Below, one piece after another: positions 1-9,472 of a stretch of 64,000 bases of DNA. Within the stretch, counting starts at the first letter, position 1, and every line of letters starts with the position of its first letter. The stretch is from Methanoculleus chikugoensis (GTDB taxonomy: Archaea; Halobacteriota; Methanomicrobia; Methanomicrobiales; Methanoculleaceae): positions 1,861,092 to 1,925,091 of the forward strand of contig NZ_AP019781.1 of assembly GCF_019669965.1 (NCBI RefSeq). The letters run 5' to 3'. Both the position numbers and the translations under genes were made by a program. The notes beneath the pieces were generated by a model, which was given only the letters and a program-made list of their open reading frames with translations, did not search any database and was not told where the DNA came from.

Positions 1-873
1 TTCGACCTCGGTCGGCCGGAAGTACCGGGGATCGATCCTGACGTGCTCCTCCCAGTCGAGGCCTGCGTACGAGAAGGCAGTTTCAAGGTACTCCCGGACA
101 GAATGGCTCTCCCCGGTCCCGATGACGAAGTCCTCGGGCTCTTCCTGCTGGAGGATCCTCCACATGCACTCGACGTACTCCGGGGCAAATCCCCAGTCCC
201 GCCGGGCATCCAGGTTCCCCATGTAGAGATACTTCTCCTTGCCGGCAAGAATCCGGGCGATCCCCCGGGTGATCTTCCTCGTCACGAACGTCTCGCCCCG
301 CCGGGGGGATTCGTGGTTGAAGAGAATCCCGTTTGCGGCAAACATCCCGTAACCGTCACGGTAGTTCCGCGTCATCCAGTAGGCATAGAGTTTGGCGCAG
401 GCATAGGGGCTCCGCGGCCAGAATGTTGTTTCCTCGCTCTGCGGCGGCGGTGTCGCTCCGAACATCTCGCTGCTCGAAGCCTGGTAGAACTTCGTCCCGT
501 TCTCGCTCCTCCTGATCATCTCAAGAAGCCGGGTCGTCCCGAGCCCGGTGACGTTCCCGGTGTACTCGGGGATATCGAAACTGACCCGCACATGGCTCTG
601 GGCCCCGAGATGGTAGACCTCGTCGGGTTTTATATTATAGATGAGGTGGGAGATCTGCTCGTCGTCGGAGAGGTCGCCGTAGTGAAGATAAAGCCGTGCG
701 CCTGTATCGTGCGGATCGGTGTAGATATGATCGATCCGGGGAGTATTGAAGGTCGATGCCCGCCGGATGATCCCGTGTACCTCATACCCCTTATAGAGGA
801 GAAACTCAGCGAGGTAGGAACCGTCCTGTCCGGTGATGCCGGTTATTAAAGCTTTTTTAGATATATTGCTCAC
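1..873 (-). CDS. gmd: GDP-mannose 4,6-dehydratase, partial at window edge
   Basis: Converts GDP-mannose to GDP-4-keto-6-deoxymannose, the first step towards GDP-fucose or GDP-rhamnose for surface glycans. About 291 codons are visible; the C-terminus lies beyond base 1 (family length about 340-370). The translation shows the NAD(P)-binding turn [11 protein letters not shown] near residues 11-21, the catalytic serine region QASSSEMFG near 131-139 and the YxxxK pair (Y157, K161). I chose GTG at 873 because it precedes the conserved [13 protein letters not shown] start and no in-frame ATG fits; AAGG lies just upstream, so the exact start is uncertain. It is divergent from the HAD gene at 1277 and looks like the edge of a sugar-nucleotide cluster. 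The family call is secure. Confidence 0.93.
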   Translation of the reverse strand, partial: MSNISKKALITGITGQDGSYLAEFLLYKGYEVHGIIRRASTFNTPRIDHIYTDPHDTGARLYLHYGDLSDDEQISHLIYNIKPDEVYHLGAQSHVRVSFDIPEYTGNVTGLGTTRLLEMIRRSENGTKFYQASSSEMFGATPPPQSEETTFWPRSPYACAKLYAYWMTRNYRDGYGMFAANGILFNHESPRRGETFVTRKITRGIARILAGKEKYLYMGNLDARRDWGFAPEYVECMWRILQQEEPEDFVIGTGESHSVREYLETAFSYAGLDWEEHVRIDPRYFRPTEVE

Positions 874-1276
874 CTTCCCGTCTTGACAATCAATAACTAG
901 TTTGTACGTCCGCAATATATGAATATTGTATTGTGAATAACTATGTAAAACGGTGGATTAGTAAGGCCGGGGCAAAAAAGGAACTATATTGGCATTTTGT
1001 TCCCTGAATGAGGCGAGACATTTTCACTAACTCTGCGATCGGATTCCGAACGAAGGTATATCGTAACCCGCTTGCCGGGATAACCTCCGCACCTTATTTA
1101 TGCTCACGCGGAAGGCAGGCGGTTCTTGGGACGTACATCCGGGCCGTGATGGGGCCGTTTTTCTGCGGACATACTAAAATCCTCTCCCAGCGGGATTACC
1201 AGGAGATAGAGGAGCACAACCGGGACATCGTCCTTCCGTCAGGTACTAGTAGCCGGCAATCGATGAGATAACTATC
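874..1276. other. AT-rich intergenic region, divergent promoters
   Basis: About 400 bases between gmd and the HAD gene, clearly richer in AT than the genes. It holds a small inverted repeat, CAATAT-ATGA-ATATTG at 913-928, in the region expected to control gmd, and TATA-like stretches around 955-1000 and 1095-1105. An open frame of 87 codons at 1008-1271 has no recognisable domain and no convincing ribosome binding site, so I do not call it a gene. Confidence 0.5.
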
Positions 1277-1954
1277 ATGCTCACCACCCTCATCCTCGAC
1301 TTCGACGGCGTCATCGTCGAATCCCTCCCCCTGAAGACCGCGGCGTTCAAAAAGATCTTCTCCTTCGCGCCCCCAAAACACCTCGACGAGATCATCGCCT
1401 TCCACCTCGAAAACGGCGGGATGTCCCGGTACGACAAGTTCCGCCACATCTACGCAAACATCCTCCACGAAGAACTCACCCCTGAGACAGAGGAGCGGCT
1501 CGCGAGCGAATACGTCGCTCTGATCTTTGAATCCATGCTCACCGTCCCGTACGTCGAGGGCGCAGAGGAACTCCTCAGGGACTGCTCGCAGAGAATCCCG
1601 CTCTATATCGTCTCCGCGACCCCGGAGGGCGAGATGCAGGAGATCGCCCAGCGCCGGAACCTCACAAAGTACTTCGTCCGGATCTACGGCTCGCCGAAGA
1701 TGAAAGCCGAGTGCATCAGGGAGATCCTTCTAGAGACCAGCGCGCTGCCGGATGAGGCCCTCTTCGTCGGCGACGCCCCGAACGATTGGGACGCAGCCCG
1801 CGCGACCGGCGTTCGGTTCGTTGCGAGGATCCCGCCCGGCGACCCGAACCGGTTTACCGACCGGCCGGGAGTGGAGGGGATCGTGGAGAACCTTCATGAA
1901 CTCCGGGAGTACCTACGGGAGAACATATGCTCATCCCGATCTCGTACCCCCTGA
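1277..1954 (+). CDS. HAD-superfamily hydrolase
   Basis: A 225-residue haloacid-dehalogenase-type phosphatase. Motif I is LDFDGVIVES (D8 nucleophile, D10 acid/base), motif II is the SAT in IVSATPEG near 118, and motif III/IV is the acidic FVGDAPNDWDAA near 165. An alpha-helical cap lies between motifs I and II, as in phosphoglycolate-phosphatase-like (subfamily I) enzymes. The substrate cannot be read from sequence; beside gmd, a sugar-phosphate or nucleotide-sugar intermediate is a reasonable guess. Its end overlaps the start of the cyclase-family gene by 28 bases, so the two are probably co-transcribed. Confidence 0.88.
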   Translation: MLTTLILDFDGVIVESLPLKTAAFKKIFSFAPPKHLDEIIAFHLENGGMSRYDKFRHIYANILHEELTPETEERLASEYVALIFESMLTVPYVEGAEELLRDCSQRIPLYIVSATPEGEMQEIAQRRNLTKYFVRIYGSPKMKAECIREILLETSALPDEALFVGDAPNDWDAARATGVRFVARIPPGDPNRFTDRPGVEGIVENLHELREYLRENICSSRSRTP

Positions 1955-2595
1955 ACCGGAGAGCGCCCCTCTATCCCGGAACGGAACCGCTCGCGATCTC
2001 CCGCACAAAGTCCTTTGAAAAGGGCGATGCGGAGGAGAAGAGCCTGATCGCGTTCTCCAGCCATGCCGGGACGCACATTGACCTCCCCCGGCACTTCTGC
2101 CCGGGCGGCGGCTCGGTCCAGGGTCTCCTTGCGCCGGAAGCGGTCTTTGAGCCCGCCCGGTGCATCGCGATCCCGAAGACCGGAACGGAACCGATCCGGA
2201 TCTACGACCTCCTCGAACACCTCGACGCAATCCGGACCTCGCGCGCGCTCTTTGTCCGGACCGGGAGCGGCCGGGTCCGGGGGAGCGACCCGGATGCCTA
2301 CGCAAACGCGCACCCCTGGGTGCACCACGAGGTTCCGGGCTTCCTCCGTATGGAGAACCCCGCCCTCAGGCTTTTTGGGATCGACGCCATCTCCATCGCC
2401 ATCCCGGCAGAACCGGAGGAGGGTACAGAGGCCCACCGCGCGTTCCTCTGCGGATCGCCGCACATCTTCCTGCTCGAGGATGTGGACCTCTCGTACGGCA
2501 GGCTGCTTGAAGAGTCCTGGACATTGCGGGTCTATCCGGTGGTCTTTGATGACCTGGAGGGGGTGCCGGTAGTGGCGCTCGCGGAGTTCGGGTGA
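1927..2595 (+). CDS. cyclase/kynurenine-formamidase family metal hydrolase
   Basis: A 222-residue member of the cyclase (KynB-like) family. The signature HxGTHxDxPxH appears as SHAGTHIDLPRHF near residues 46-58; its histidines and aspartate bind the metal in this family. A second conserved block, GIDAISIA, lies around 150. GGGAG sits about seven bases before the ATG, inside the end of the HAD gene. Members hydrolyse N-formylkynurenine or similar amides and lactones. No tryptophan catabolism genes lie nearby, so the substrate is unknown and kynurenine formamidase should not be assumed. Confidence 0.85.
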   Translation: MLIPISYPLNRRAPLYPGTEPLAISRTKSFEKGDAEEKSLIAFSSHAGTHIDLPRHFCPGGGSVQGLLAPEAVFEPARCIAIPKTGTEPIRIYDLLEHLDAIRTSRALFVRTGSGRVRGSDPDAYANAHPWVHHEVPGFLRMENPALRLFGIDAISIAIPAEPEEGTEAHRAFLCGSPHIFLLEDVDLSYGRLLEESWTLRVYPVVFDDLEGVPVVALAEFG

Positions 2596-2603
2596 GGAGG
2601 GTG

Positions 2604-3050
2604 CTAGGGCTCTGAAAAAGATCCATCCTGTTCGGCAGAATCGCTCTCTGAAATGTGCTCCTTCATGATAACGGAGAATGTCCGGAGGACAGCAAGATCG
2701 TGCTGCAGGATCGCGTACACCTGCTTGAGGTCCAGGTTCCAGTAGATATGGACGAGCACATTTCGGAATCCTGCCAGGTTTGAGAGATCCCTTGCAAGAG
2801 GTTCGGGGATGACCCCCTCACCCGCGAGAACCTCGAATGTCTCCCGGTACGTGAAAGGCTTTCTCAATCTCTCCTCTGCAATCACATCGGTCGCTATGTC
2901 GATTGCCGACTGAATGGATAGCAGCATGGCATGGTGGATCATATTCTGCGTATCCCGGTCCTGCAGGAACTGCTCTTCAGGGATGCGCCGGTATCGCTCC
3001 CAGTCCCTCAGAGCCTCCTCCAGTTCCCGCATATGATGGAAAAGCCTCAT
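2604..3050 (-). CDS. hepT: HepT-like HEPN-domain toxin (DUF86)
   Basis: A 148-residue HEPN-fold protein of the HepT/DUF86 family. The diagnostic RX4HXY motif is present as RNVLVHIYW near residues 94-102; in characterised members this is the RNase or adenylylation-target site. The rest is helical, with the usual AIDIATDVIAEE helix. The ATG overlaps the stop of the upstream nucleotidyltransferase as ATGA, the usual arrangement for this two-gene toxin-antitoxin module. It acts in the cytoplasm, and the partner is expected to neutralise it by modifying the Tyr. The C-terminal tail of about 15 acidic/polar residues is not part of the fold. Confidence 0.85.
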   Translation of the reverse strand: MRLFHHMRELEEALRDWERYRRIPEEQFLQDRDTQNMIHHAMLLSIQSAIDIATDVIAEERLRKPFTYRETFEVLAGEGVIPEPLARDLSNLAGFRNVLVHIYWNLDLKQVYAILQHDLAVLRTFSVIMKEHISESDSAEQDGSFSEP

Positions 3051-3487
3051 TCTCCCACCCTGGCGAGGAGAGCTCTGTCAATCGTATCGTAGAGATATTT
3101 CAGATCGAGGAACTGCGCTATCACGTCGGCCTCAAAAGCGATGCGCGTCTCCTCATCCCGGGAGACAAGGAGACGGCCGGTCTTCACTACTTCATACTGG
3201 AACTCGACGGGCGCATCATTCAGGAGACGGAGATCGATCTCATACCTCGGCGTGATACACCGCTCAAGGTCGGATGCGATACCCATGGTATATTTGTAGA
3301 GTTCATAGGGATCTCTCTCCCCGGAGACAAACAACGCTATATCAATGTCATGGAACTCGCCGTGGCGGAGAAAAGAGCCGTAGAGGTATCCAAGCAGTAT
3401 ATCCTCCCTGCCATCAAGGCATCGGCGGAGCTGATCGACGATCCGCTCTCGGTCAACTTCATCCACTTCTCCTTTCACCTCCCGCAT
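3047..3487 (-). CDS. mntA: MNT-domain nucleotidyltransferase antitoxin (MntA-like)
   Basis: Minimal nucleotidyltransferase paired with HepT. It shows the polymerase-beta-type signature as LYGSFLRHGEFHDIDIALF. The spacing between GS and DxD is eight residues rather than the usual ten, so the loop is shorter than the canonical GSX10DXD. A third acidic strand (RYEIDLRLL) follows. The open frame reaches 3625, but the first 46 codons are low-quality sequence. I use ATG at 3487; an in-frame GTG at 3466 preceded by GGAGGTG is an equally good start. In this family the enzyme AMPylates the HEPN partner to silence it. Confidence 0.82.
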   Translation of the reverse strand: MREVKGEVDEVDRERIVDQLRRCLDGREDILLGYLYGSFLRHGEFHDIDIALFVSGERDPYELYKYTMGIASDLERCITPRYEIDLRLLNDAPVEFQYEVVKTGRLLVSRDEETRIAFEADVIAQFLDLKYLYDTIDRALLARVGE

Positions 3488-3696
3488 CACCCGGCCCCCC
3501 GCAGCGGGTCGATTCCACGTATAATCAGACCTGTCAGCAAAGAGGGTTGCGTCATCCCTGCTCATTAACCCTTCCCTGCGGCAGAACCGGATATCCTGTA
3601 GCGGTCGCCTCCTGTCAAAGGACATATGGGAAAACCGTGTGCTGGCCCTGTAGGATGTCTAATACCCAGAGATTGCCCGCGCATGAGGACTGCCGT

Positions 3697-3951
3697 TCAC
3701 GCTCCCGGCCCGCACGCGGCCCCCGTCCCCGAAAGAATATCCCGGAGCCGCTCCATCCCAACAGGCTCCGGAATTCTCCTGCCCTCTTCGATGGCGGCCT
3801 CAAGCCGAAGGGAGACGGCAACCTTCACCTCGCGGAGCGCTTCCTCCTCGGTCTCGCCGAATGCGGAGCACCCCGGAAGTTCCGGGACCACGGCGATGAA
3901 CCCTTCGTCCTCATCGCTGTAGATTATCTCGATCGCGTATCTATATGGCAT
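3697..3951 (-). CDS. HicB-family antitoxin without an adjacent HicA
   Basis: An 84-residue HicB-type (DUF1902/RNase-H-like) protein. The conserved stretch from IEIIYSDEDEGFIAVVPELP through GCSAFGETEEEALREV, then EEGRRIPEP, is the classic HicB core. The ATG at 3951 lies six bases after GGAGG (the ATG at 3957 abuts it). No C-terminal ribbon-helix-helix or HTH domain is present, so this is the short form. HicA would normally be immediately next to it, but neither flank encodes an HicA-like double-stranded-RNA-binding fold: downstream is about 70 bases and then the MNT gene, upstream is repeat DNA. It is therefore an orphan antitoxin or a remnant. Confidence 0.8.
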   Translation of the reverse strand: MPYRYAIEIIYSDEDEGFIAVVPELPGCSAFGETEEEALREVKVAVSLRLEAAIEEGRRIPEPVGMERLRDILSGTGAACGPGA

Positions 3952-4019
3952 CCTCATCCTCCAGGAGACTGTAACTCTCGATCGTTTTAGATACTTCTCA
4001 GAGCGGGTTGGGCTTTGTC

Positions 4020-4330
4020 TTCCCACCCACGTTCCAGCCCCAGACAGCAAAACTCGGAGTTGTCCCAGAACACCGTTACCGGGAGGGGGCACCCGCTCGC
4101 ACCTCCCCGGACCCTCGAAGAACTTCGTTCTTCTCATGCTCCTGACCCGAAACCCTTCGGTTTTCTCCAGCTCCGGCCCTTCGGCCCATCGCACCCTTCG
4201 GCCAGTCGCACTCCCCGAGTGGCGATATGCGATGGTTCGTAGAACCGGAGCAGGAGCACCGGAGGTGCGGCATCCAATGGGAAGCCGTTTCACCCTCAAT
4301 GTCCGGGATGAGGGTCAGATGGCAGATTCA
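4020..4330. repeat. interspersed hairpin-repeat block R1
   Basis: A gene-free stretch between hicB and hcp made of short inverted repeats centred on TTC. The clearest is GAAGAACTTCGTTCTTC at 4117-4133 (7-base arms). Others are AAACCCTTCGGTTTT near 4160 and GGCCCTTCGGCC near 4186. Between hairpins are the linker words TCATGCTCC and GTCGCAC that recur in the blocks near 25, 27.7, 33 and 49 kb. GATATGCGATGGTTCG near 4225 matches the end of the 25 kb block. Apparent reading frames through it are by-products of its composition. Confidence 0.7.
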
Positions 4331-4458
4331 TAGGGAGTAAGCGCTCCGATTAGGGTATGCCGAAGGTTCGGAGATCTTTTTGGGACGACCTCCTCCATAG
4401 CCCGAAACGCTCCCACCTGAGCCCACAAAATCCAATTGTTTAAGAAAAGGAAGTGGAT

Positions 4459-6075
4459 TCAGTTCCCCGGCACCATCCGTTCGAGGTCCTCCTCGACCGT
4501 CGCGATCCCCCTGATCCCGAAGTTCTCGACGAGCACTTTCAGGATTCCGGGCGAGACGAAGCCCGGGAGGCGGGGGCCGAGGGTGATATCCTTGACGCCG
4601 AGCGAGAGGAGGGCAAGAAGGACGAGCACCGCCTTCTGCTCGTACCAGGCGATGTTGTAGGAGATCGGGAGGTCGTTGATCCCGACGGCGAAGGCTTCGG
4701 CGAGGGCCTGGGCGATGACCACCAGGGAGTAGCAGTCGTTGCACTGGCCGGCGTCGAGGACGCGGGGGATGCCGCCGATATCGCCGAGCCCGAGGCTGTT
4801 GTAGCGGTACTTCGCGCATCCGGCGGTAAGGATGATCGTGTCCGCCGGGAGGGCCTTGGCGAACCGGGTGTAGTAATCCCGCCCGCTGTACCGCCCGTCA
4901 CAGCCGGCCATCACGAGGAACCGCTTGATGGCGCCGGACTTCACCGCACCGACGACCGCATCGGCGATGGCGAGGACCGGGGCGTGGGCGCATCCCGTGA
5001 CCAGGTCGCCGCGGGAGAGATCCGCCGGGGGCTTGCAGCGCTTCGCGTGCTCGATCAGGGCCGAGAAGTCCTTCTTCCCGTCCGGCGACGCGCCGATGTG
5101 TTTCAGCCCCGCATACCCGACGAGCCCGGTGGTGTAGACCCGGTCGCGGTAGGAGTCCTTCGGGGGGACGAGGCAGTTCGTCGTGACCAGGACCGGGCCG
5201 TTGAACCGCTCGAACTCCTCCCGCTGGAACGGCCAGGAACCGCCGTAGTTGCCGACCAGGTGAGAGTGCTTTTTGAGGCCCGGGTAGCCGTGCGCCGGGA
5301 GCATCTCACCGTGGGTGTAGACGTCGACGCCTGTCCCCGCGGTCTGTTCGAGGAGGTCGGCGAGGTCCTTGAGGTCGTGGCCGGTGACCAGGATGCCCGG
5401 TCGCGCACCTGCGGCGGTGCCGACCGTCGTGATCGCCGGCGTCCCGTAGGAGCCGGTGTTCGCCGTATCGAGGAGGGCGAGGACCTTCACGCCGACTTCG
5501 CCGCACTTCAAGACGTAGCCGACCATCTCGTCGACGGAGAGGTCCTGCAGCGTGGCGGCGAGGCCCTCCTGCATGAAGGACATGACCTCCTCGTCCTCGT
5601 AGCCGAGGACGGCGGCGTGATGCGAGTAGGCGCCTATCCCTTTGAGCCCGTAGACAAGGAGGTCGCGGAGCGACTGGAGATCCGGATCAGCGTTCTCCCG
5701 TGCGGCGACGATCTCCTGCGCCTTCGCCGCGATGGCCTCAGGGCTTGCCGGGGCCCAGGTGCAGGCCGCAGGCTCCGCATTCCCGGCGGGGGGGAGAGCG
5801 TCGCGGATGCAGGCGGCCTCCTGGATCGCTTCCTCAAACCGCGCGGGGTCGAAGTTCACGTTGGTCAGGGTCGCAAAGAGGCTCTCCGCAACGAACCTCC
5901 CTGCCCCCGGGTTCCCGCCGCCCTTCTTCATCGCCGCGAGGTTCCGTACCGAGAGCCCCTTGAGGGTGTAGATCAGGACGTCCTGGAGCCCGGCGGTCTC
6001 GCCCTCCTTGCCGCAGACACCGCGTACGGTGCAGCCAAGGCCTTTTGCCGTCTCTTCACACTGGTTGCAGAACAT
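4459..6075 (-). CDS. hcp: hybrid-cluster protein (hydroxylamine reductase)
   Basis: A 538-residue hybrid-cluster protein. It reduces hydroxylamine to ammonia in vitro and is linked in other organisms to nitric-oxide detoxification and S-nitrosylation. N-terminal cysteines C3, C6, C15 and C21 (C-x2-C-x8-C-x5-C) fit the 4Fe-4S class of anaerobes rather than the enterobacterial 2Fe-2S form. Hybrid-cluster ligands lie in the C-terminal half ([27 protein letters not shown]). The ATG at 6075 follows GGAGTGA. It is divergent from an HxlR regulator across 85 bases rich in GATAC/GTATC half-sites, so NO or redox control is likely (inference). Cytoplasmic. Confidence 0.95.
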   Translation of the reverse strand: MFCNQCEETAKGLGCTVRGVCGKEGETAGLQDVLIYTLKGLSVRNLAAMKKGGGNPGAGRFVAESLFATLTNVNFDPARFEEAIQEAACIRDALPPAGNAEPAACTWAPASPEAIAAKAQEIVAARENADPDLQSLRDLLVYGLKGIGAYSHHAAVLGYEDEEVMSFMQEGLAATLQDLSVDEMVGYVLKCGEVGVKVLALLDTANTGSYGTPAITTVGTAAGARPGILVTGHDLKDLADLLEQTAGTGVDVYTHGEMLPAHGYPGLKKHSHLVGNYGGSWPFQREEFERFNGPVLVTTNCLVPPKDSYRDRVYTTGLVGYAGLKHIGASPDGKKDFSALIEHAKRCKPPADLSRGDLVTGCAHAPVLAIADAVVGAVKSGAIKRFLVMAGCDGRYSGRDYYTRFAKALPADTIILTAGCAKYRYNSLGLGDIGGIPRVLDAGQCNDCYSLVVIAQALAEAFAVGINDLPISYNIAWYEQKAVLVLLALLSLGVKDITLGPRLPGFVSPGILKVLVENFGIRGIATVEEDLERMVPGN

Positions 6076-6100
6076 TCATGTCACTCCATGATATCTTTTT

Positions 6101-6131
6101 GATACAAGGTATCTGTTAGATACTAAGGTAT
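6101..6131. promoter_or_regulatory. candidate HxlR operator, alternating GATAC/GTATC half-sites
   Basis: Four half-sites alternate in 31 bases: GATAC (6101-6105), GTATC (6109-6113), GATAC (6119-6123) and GTAT (6128-6131). The central GTATCT-GTT-AGATAC (6109-6123) is a perfect 6-base inverted repeat. The array fills the middle of the hcp/hxlR divergent promoter, where a winged-helix dimer would block or guide both transcripts. This is a sequence observation; binding is inferred. Confidence 0.6.
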
Positions 6132-6160
6132 AAGGAGGAGAAGGTTTCTCTAATTATACC

Positions 6161-6520
6161 ATGCAGAGCGTCTGCACGGTCAATCGGACCGTCAAGTATC
6201 TCGGAAAGAAGTGGATGTTCCTGATCATCCTCGAACTCTACAAAGGAGACGGTTACACCCGGCGGTTCACCGAGGTGAAGGAGCGGCTCCCGGGGATCAC
6301 GGCGAAGGTCCTCTCGGCCCGCTTAAAGGAACTGGAGGAGGAAGGCCTCGTCGAGAAGCACGTGGAGGCCGGAACCGTCCCCGTCAGAAGCGAGTACACC
6401 CTCACCGCAAGCGGGCTTGGACTCGTCGAGGTGATCAAGGATATCAAGCGGTGGGCGCTCCGGTGGAAGATCGAGAACCGGGCATGCGGGGCGCAGGACT
6501 GCCACGACTGCGTGTTGTGA
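6161..6520 (+). CDS. HxlR-family winged-helix regulator with cysteine tail
   Basis: A 119-residue HxlR-type DNA-binding protein. The pattern VKYLGKKWMFLIILEL near 11-26, followed by RRFTEVKERLPGI and LSARLKELEEEGLV, is the HxlR wHTH. Cys5 occupies the position of the redox-sensing cysteine seen in several HxlR proteins. The C-terminus adds C109, C114 and C117 (CGAQDCHDCVL), a CX4CX2C group that is not part of the usual family core. Four cysteines could hold a metal or FeS cluster or form disulphides (inference). Divergent from hcp, it is the obvious candidate for its regulator. Confidence 0.9.
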   Translation: MQSVCTVNRTVKYLGKKWMFLIILELYKGDGYTRRFTEVKERLPGITAKVLSARLKELEEEGLVEKHVEAGTVPVRSEYTLTASGLGLVEVIKDIKRWALRWKIENRACGAQDCHDCVL

Positions 6521-6588
6521 CGGCCGCGGGCCGGGAACCGGCCCTTCGTCCGTCCGGGTAAGGAGCTGGGGAGAAGTCCCCATAACGC

Positions 6589-7677
6589 TCAGATGATCCC
6601 CATCTCCGAGAGCCTTTTTGGGAGGTACTCCTTCGTCACGAAGTCGAGCCCCCGGCTCGCGAACGCCTGCTGTTCCGACTTCAGTTTCATATCGAGCTGC
6701 AGGTTGATCTGGGTGCGCCAGTAGTCGGTTGCAAACCTGGGGTCTGTCAACTCTGCTTTCAGTGCGTTGATGTCCTGCTCCGTGAGGTGGTCGGCGGGGA
6801 GGTTGTAGTCGGAGATGTCGGAGGGCTGCACCCCGATGAACTGCGCCTGGGGGGTCGCCAGGATATCCGACATGTGGGCGCTCTTGATAGAGCCGTAGGC
6901 GACGCTCGCGTAGATCCGGTAGGACCAGGGGTCGCCGTCGGTGAAGACGACCACGGGAAGGTTGAGCGAGTCGTTGAGACGCCGTAAGACCCGGCGCGTG
7001 GAGCGTGCCGGCTGCCCCTTGAGGTGGACCAGGATCGCCCCGTACTCCTCGTCGAACCCGTTCTCCATCAGACGGGCGTACATACCGCCAGTCTCGATGG
7101 CGATGACGAACTTCGCGTCGTGGTCGACGAAGTCGAGGTTATCGACGTTGTTCGGGATGGGGTAGCCCGCCTCCCCGACGTCCTCCTGGCAGTGCATCTC
7201 CTTGACGCCCCGGCGGGTGGTCTCCCGGATCCGCAGCGGCCCGAAGAGCGAGGCGCCGTCCTCCTCCGGCCGGAGGTGGAACGCCTCCCGCTGGACGTCG
7301 GTGATGATCTCGAGATCCTCGATCAGGAGGTTGCTCTCGTCCTGGGCGGTGAACTTCGCCTTCTTCCACCCTTCGGAGATATAGTAGAGTTCTCTCAAGG
7401 TCGACGACCGGTTCTCCACGAGCTGCTGCTTCAAGAACCCGATGAGATAGGCCATCTTCAGGATATGGACTGCTCCTTTCTCGTTCGTCGCCGCCCGGGT
7501 GCTCTCCTTCTCGCCGTACTTCCAGACCTCGCCTTCGTCGTCGTAGGCGAGATTTCGTTTCGTCCGCGTCGGCAGCCGGATATAGGGCACGACACCGTCC
7601 CGCATCTGGTCGTACCATCCACGGGCGATACCAACGAGCCGCTCCTTTGCCAGCGCATCCATCTCTTCCCTAGACAT
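6589..7677 (-). CDS. top6A: DNA topoisomerase VI subunit A
   Basis: Catalytic DNA-cleaving subunit of the archaeal type IIB topoisomerase, related to Spo11; it decatenates and relaxes DNA with Top6B. 362 residues, the normal length. A winged-helix 5Y-CAP domain carries the active-site region [13 protein letters not shown] with tandem Tyr98-Tyr99. The Toprim domain shows [14 protein letters not shown] (metal-binding Glu) and [10 protein letters not shown] (DxD). Its ATG lies within the end of top6B (8-base overlap), so the two subunits are translationally coupled. It is last in the order membrane protein-hisS-top6B-top6A. Confidence 0.96.
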   Translation of the reverse strand: MSREEMDALAKERLVGIARGWYDQMRDGVVPYIRLPTRTKRNLAYDDEGEVWKYGEKESTRAATNEKGAVHILKMAYLIGFLKQQLVENRSSTLRELYYISEGWKKAKFTAQDESNLLIEDLEIITDVQREAFHLRPEEDGASLFGPLRIRETTRRGVKEMHCQEDVGEAGYPIPNNVDNLDFVDHDAKFVIAIETGGMYARLMENGFDEEYGAILVHLKGQPARSTRRVLRRLNDSLNLPVVVFTDGDPWSYRIYASVAYGSIKSAHMSDILATPQAQFIGVQPSDISDYNLPADHLTEQDINALKAELTDPRFATDYWRTQINLQLDMKLKSEQQAFASRGLDFVTKEYLPKRLSEMGII

Positions 7678-9472
7678 CGAGATCCACCACCACTTTCACG
7701 TTATCCTCCACGCCGCGCAGATCGACCGAACCGTCGCCCGATCCCGTGTAGACGATCTGCCAGGCCTCGCCGGCGCCAAGGGTGCGCCGCCAGACCTTGT
7801 TGTACTCCCCGTCCATATTGTCGACGAAGTCCGGCCGGGGCACCGCGTCCGCGGCCTCATCGCGGGAGAGGTTGTAGAGGACAAGGGGGACTTCCTTCGC
7901 GGTGTAGTTGTTGACGTCGATACAGACCTTCCCGTCGACCGTCCGCTTCTTCGCGACGACCTTGCGCATGATCTTGCCCTCGATCGGGGAGGTGTCGACG
8001 AGGGGGAGTTCCACGATCTCGCTCACCTTTGCGGCGATATCGGGGATGATCGAGCATATCGCCCGGGCGCGGTTGTCCTGCTGCTTCGTTTTGTCCCGGC
8101 GGTAAAGGTAGGTCTTGAGTTCCCGGCCGAGTTCCTGGAGGACGAGGACGATCTCGCGCTCGATCTCCGGGATGGACGCGACCGCGTCCTTGCTCTCGCT
8201 CGTGAAGGGGACGTTCGTGGACGCCACGTGGACCATGATGAGCATCGGCCCCATGGGAAGGCCCTGCTGCGAGAGACCGTAACCCTTCCAGTTCACCTGC
8301 GAGACACAGTTCGTGATCGCGCAGGCGCCCTGCTGGTAGAGGAGGGGGACGCGGTTTGCGAACCGGAAGAGCTGGGCGGTACCTTCGGGGGGAACCTTGC
8401 CGCCGTAACCGATCGCCGCCTCGATGATGAACGAGTGCCCGCCGTAGACCGCGCTCGGCCGGGTGCGGGCCTTGACGAAGTCGAGCTGGATCTCCTTCTC
8501 AAGCCCCCGGCAGATCAGGTCCTCCCCGATGGGGGAGAGGCACTGCTGCGCCGGCGGGGCCGGAACCTTCACGGCCTGCATCGCTTCGAGGAGCCTCTTC
8601 AACTCGTCGGCATCGAGTTTGTTCACCTTCCGTGAGGGTTTGAGTTTGGCGAGCGCGATCATCTCGTCTGCGGTCTTCTTCCCGACCCGGGAGAAACTGC
8701 CGACGAGGAACTCCTCGACGGTCCCGGTGCTCGCCGCCGCGATCCGTTTCAGCGCCCCGAACTCGATCCCGTGCGGGTGGGGGAGAATGGGTTTCGGGCA
8801 GGGCGGGACCTCGCCCGATACCCGTTCGAACGTCGTCACCTCGCCGTCGATATCGGCCGTTATCCGGGCATGCGGGTTGACGATCGCCGTCAGGCGGAGG
8901 TAGTCCGCCAGCCGCTTCTTCGCGGCGAGGGTGCTCTTGAACTGGATCTCGATCCGTGTCCCGTGCGTCCGGTCCCAGTCGATCTCCTCGTGGCTGACGA
9001 TCTCCGGCTCGTTCGTCTCGGTCTTTATCATCAGTTCGAACCGGTGCGCTCTCGCCTTCGCCCCCGTCCGGGAGACGACCAGCGTCGGGATGCCGGTGGT
9101 GAGCTGCGCGTACAGCACCGCCGCCGATATCCCGATACCCTGCTGCCCGCGGCTCTGCCGGATCTGGTGGAACCTGGACCCGTAGAGGAGTTTTCCGAAG
9201 ACCAGGGGGACGTTCTCCGGCACGATGCCGGGGCCGTTGTCCTCGACGGTTATCCGGTAGACCTCGGCGTCGACCCTCTTGATGCCGACGAAGATGTCGG
9301 GGAGCACCTCCGACTCCTCACAGGCGTCGAGGGCGTTGTCCACCGCTTCCTTGATGGTGGTGATGATCCCGCGCGTCGGGGAGTCGAAGCCGAGCAGGTG
9401 CTTGTTCTTCTCGAAGAACTCCGCGATGCTGATGCTCCGCTGCTGCTTCGCCAGGTCTTCAGCAAGCACCAT
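7670..9472 (-). CDS. top6B: DNA topoisomerase VI subunit B
   Basis: ATPase subunit of topoisomerase VI, 600 residues. The GHKL nucleotide-binding motifs are visible: N-box [15 protein letters not shown] (E42, N46), G1 VEDNGPGIV (D78-G82) and G2 [11 protein letters not shown] (109-117). The H2TH insert with [11 protein letters not shown] and the transducer domain with QVNWKGYG and the SESKDAVA switch lysine loop follow. ATP binding closes the dimer and drives strand passage through Top6A cuts. It overlaps hisS by 14 bases upstream and top6A by 8 downstream. Confidence 0.96.
   Translation of the reverse strand: MVLAEDLAKQQRSISIAEFFEKNKHLLGFDSPTRGIITTIKEAVDNALDACEESEVLPDIFVGIKRVDAEVYRITVEDNGPGIVPENVPLVFGKLLYGSRFHQIRQSRGQQGIGISAAVLYAQLTTGIPTLVVSRTGAKARAHRFELMIKTETNEPEIVSHEEIDWDRTHGTRIEIQFKSTLAAKKRLADYLRLTAIVNPHARITADIDGEVTTFERVSGEVPPCPKPILPHPHGIEFGALKRIAAASTGTVEEFLVGSFSRVGKKTADEMIALAKLKPSRKVNKLDADELKRLLEAMQAVKVPAPPAQQCLSPIGEDLICRGLEKEIQLDFVKARTRPSAVYGGHSFIIEAAIGYGGKVPPEGTAQLFRFANRVPLLYQQGACAITNCVSQVNWKGYGLSQQGLPMGPMLIMVHVASTNVPFTSESKDAVASIPEIEREIVLVLQELGRELKTYLYRRDKTKQQDNRARAICSIIPDIAAKVSEIVELPLVDTSPIEGKIMRKVVAKKRTVDGKVCIDVNNYTAKEVPLVLYNLSRDEAADAVPRPDFVDNMDGEYNKVWRRTLGAGEAWQIVYTGSGDGSVDLRGVEDNVKVVVDLDV

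Noticed and set aside
1008-1271. 87-codon frame upstream of the HAD gene
   Set aside because: No ribosome site, no domain, and the region has intergenic base composition.
4453-6102. 549-codon open frame on the plus strand
   Set aside because: It is the exact antisense of hcp, with no ribosome site or domain; composition is Glu/Asp/Arg/Val-rich as expected for a shadow frame.
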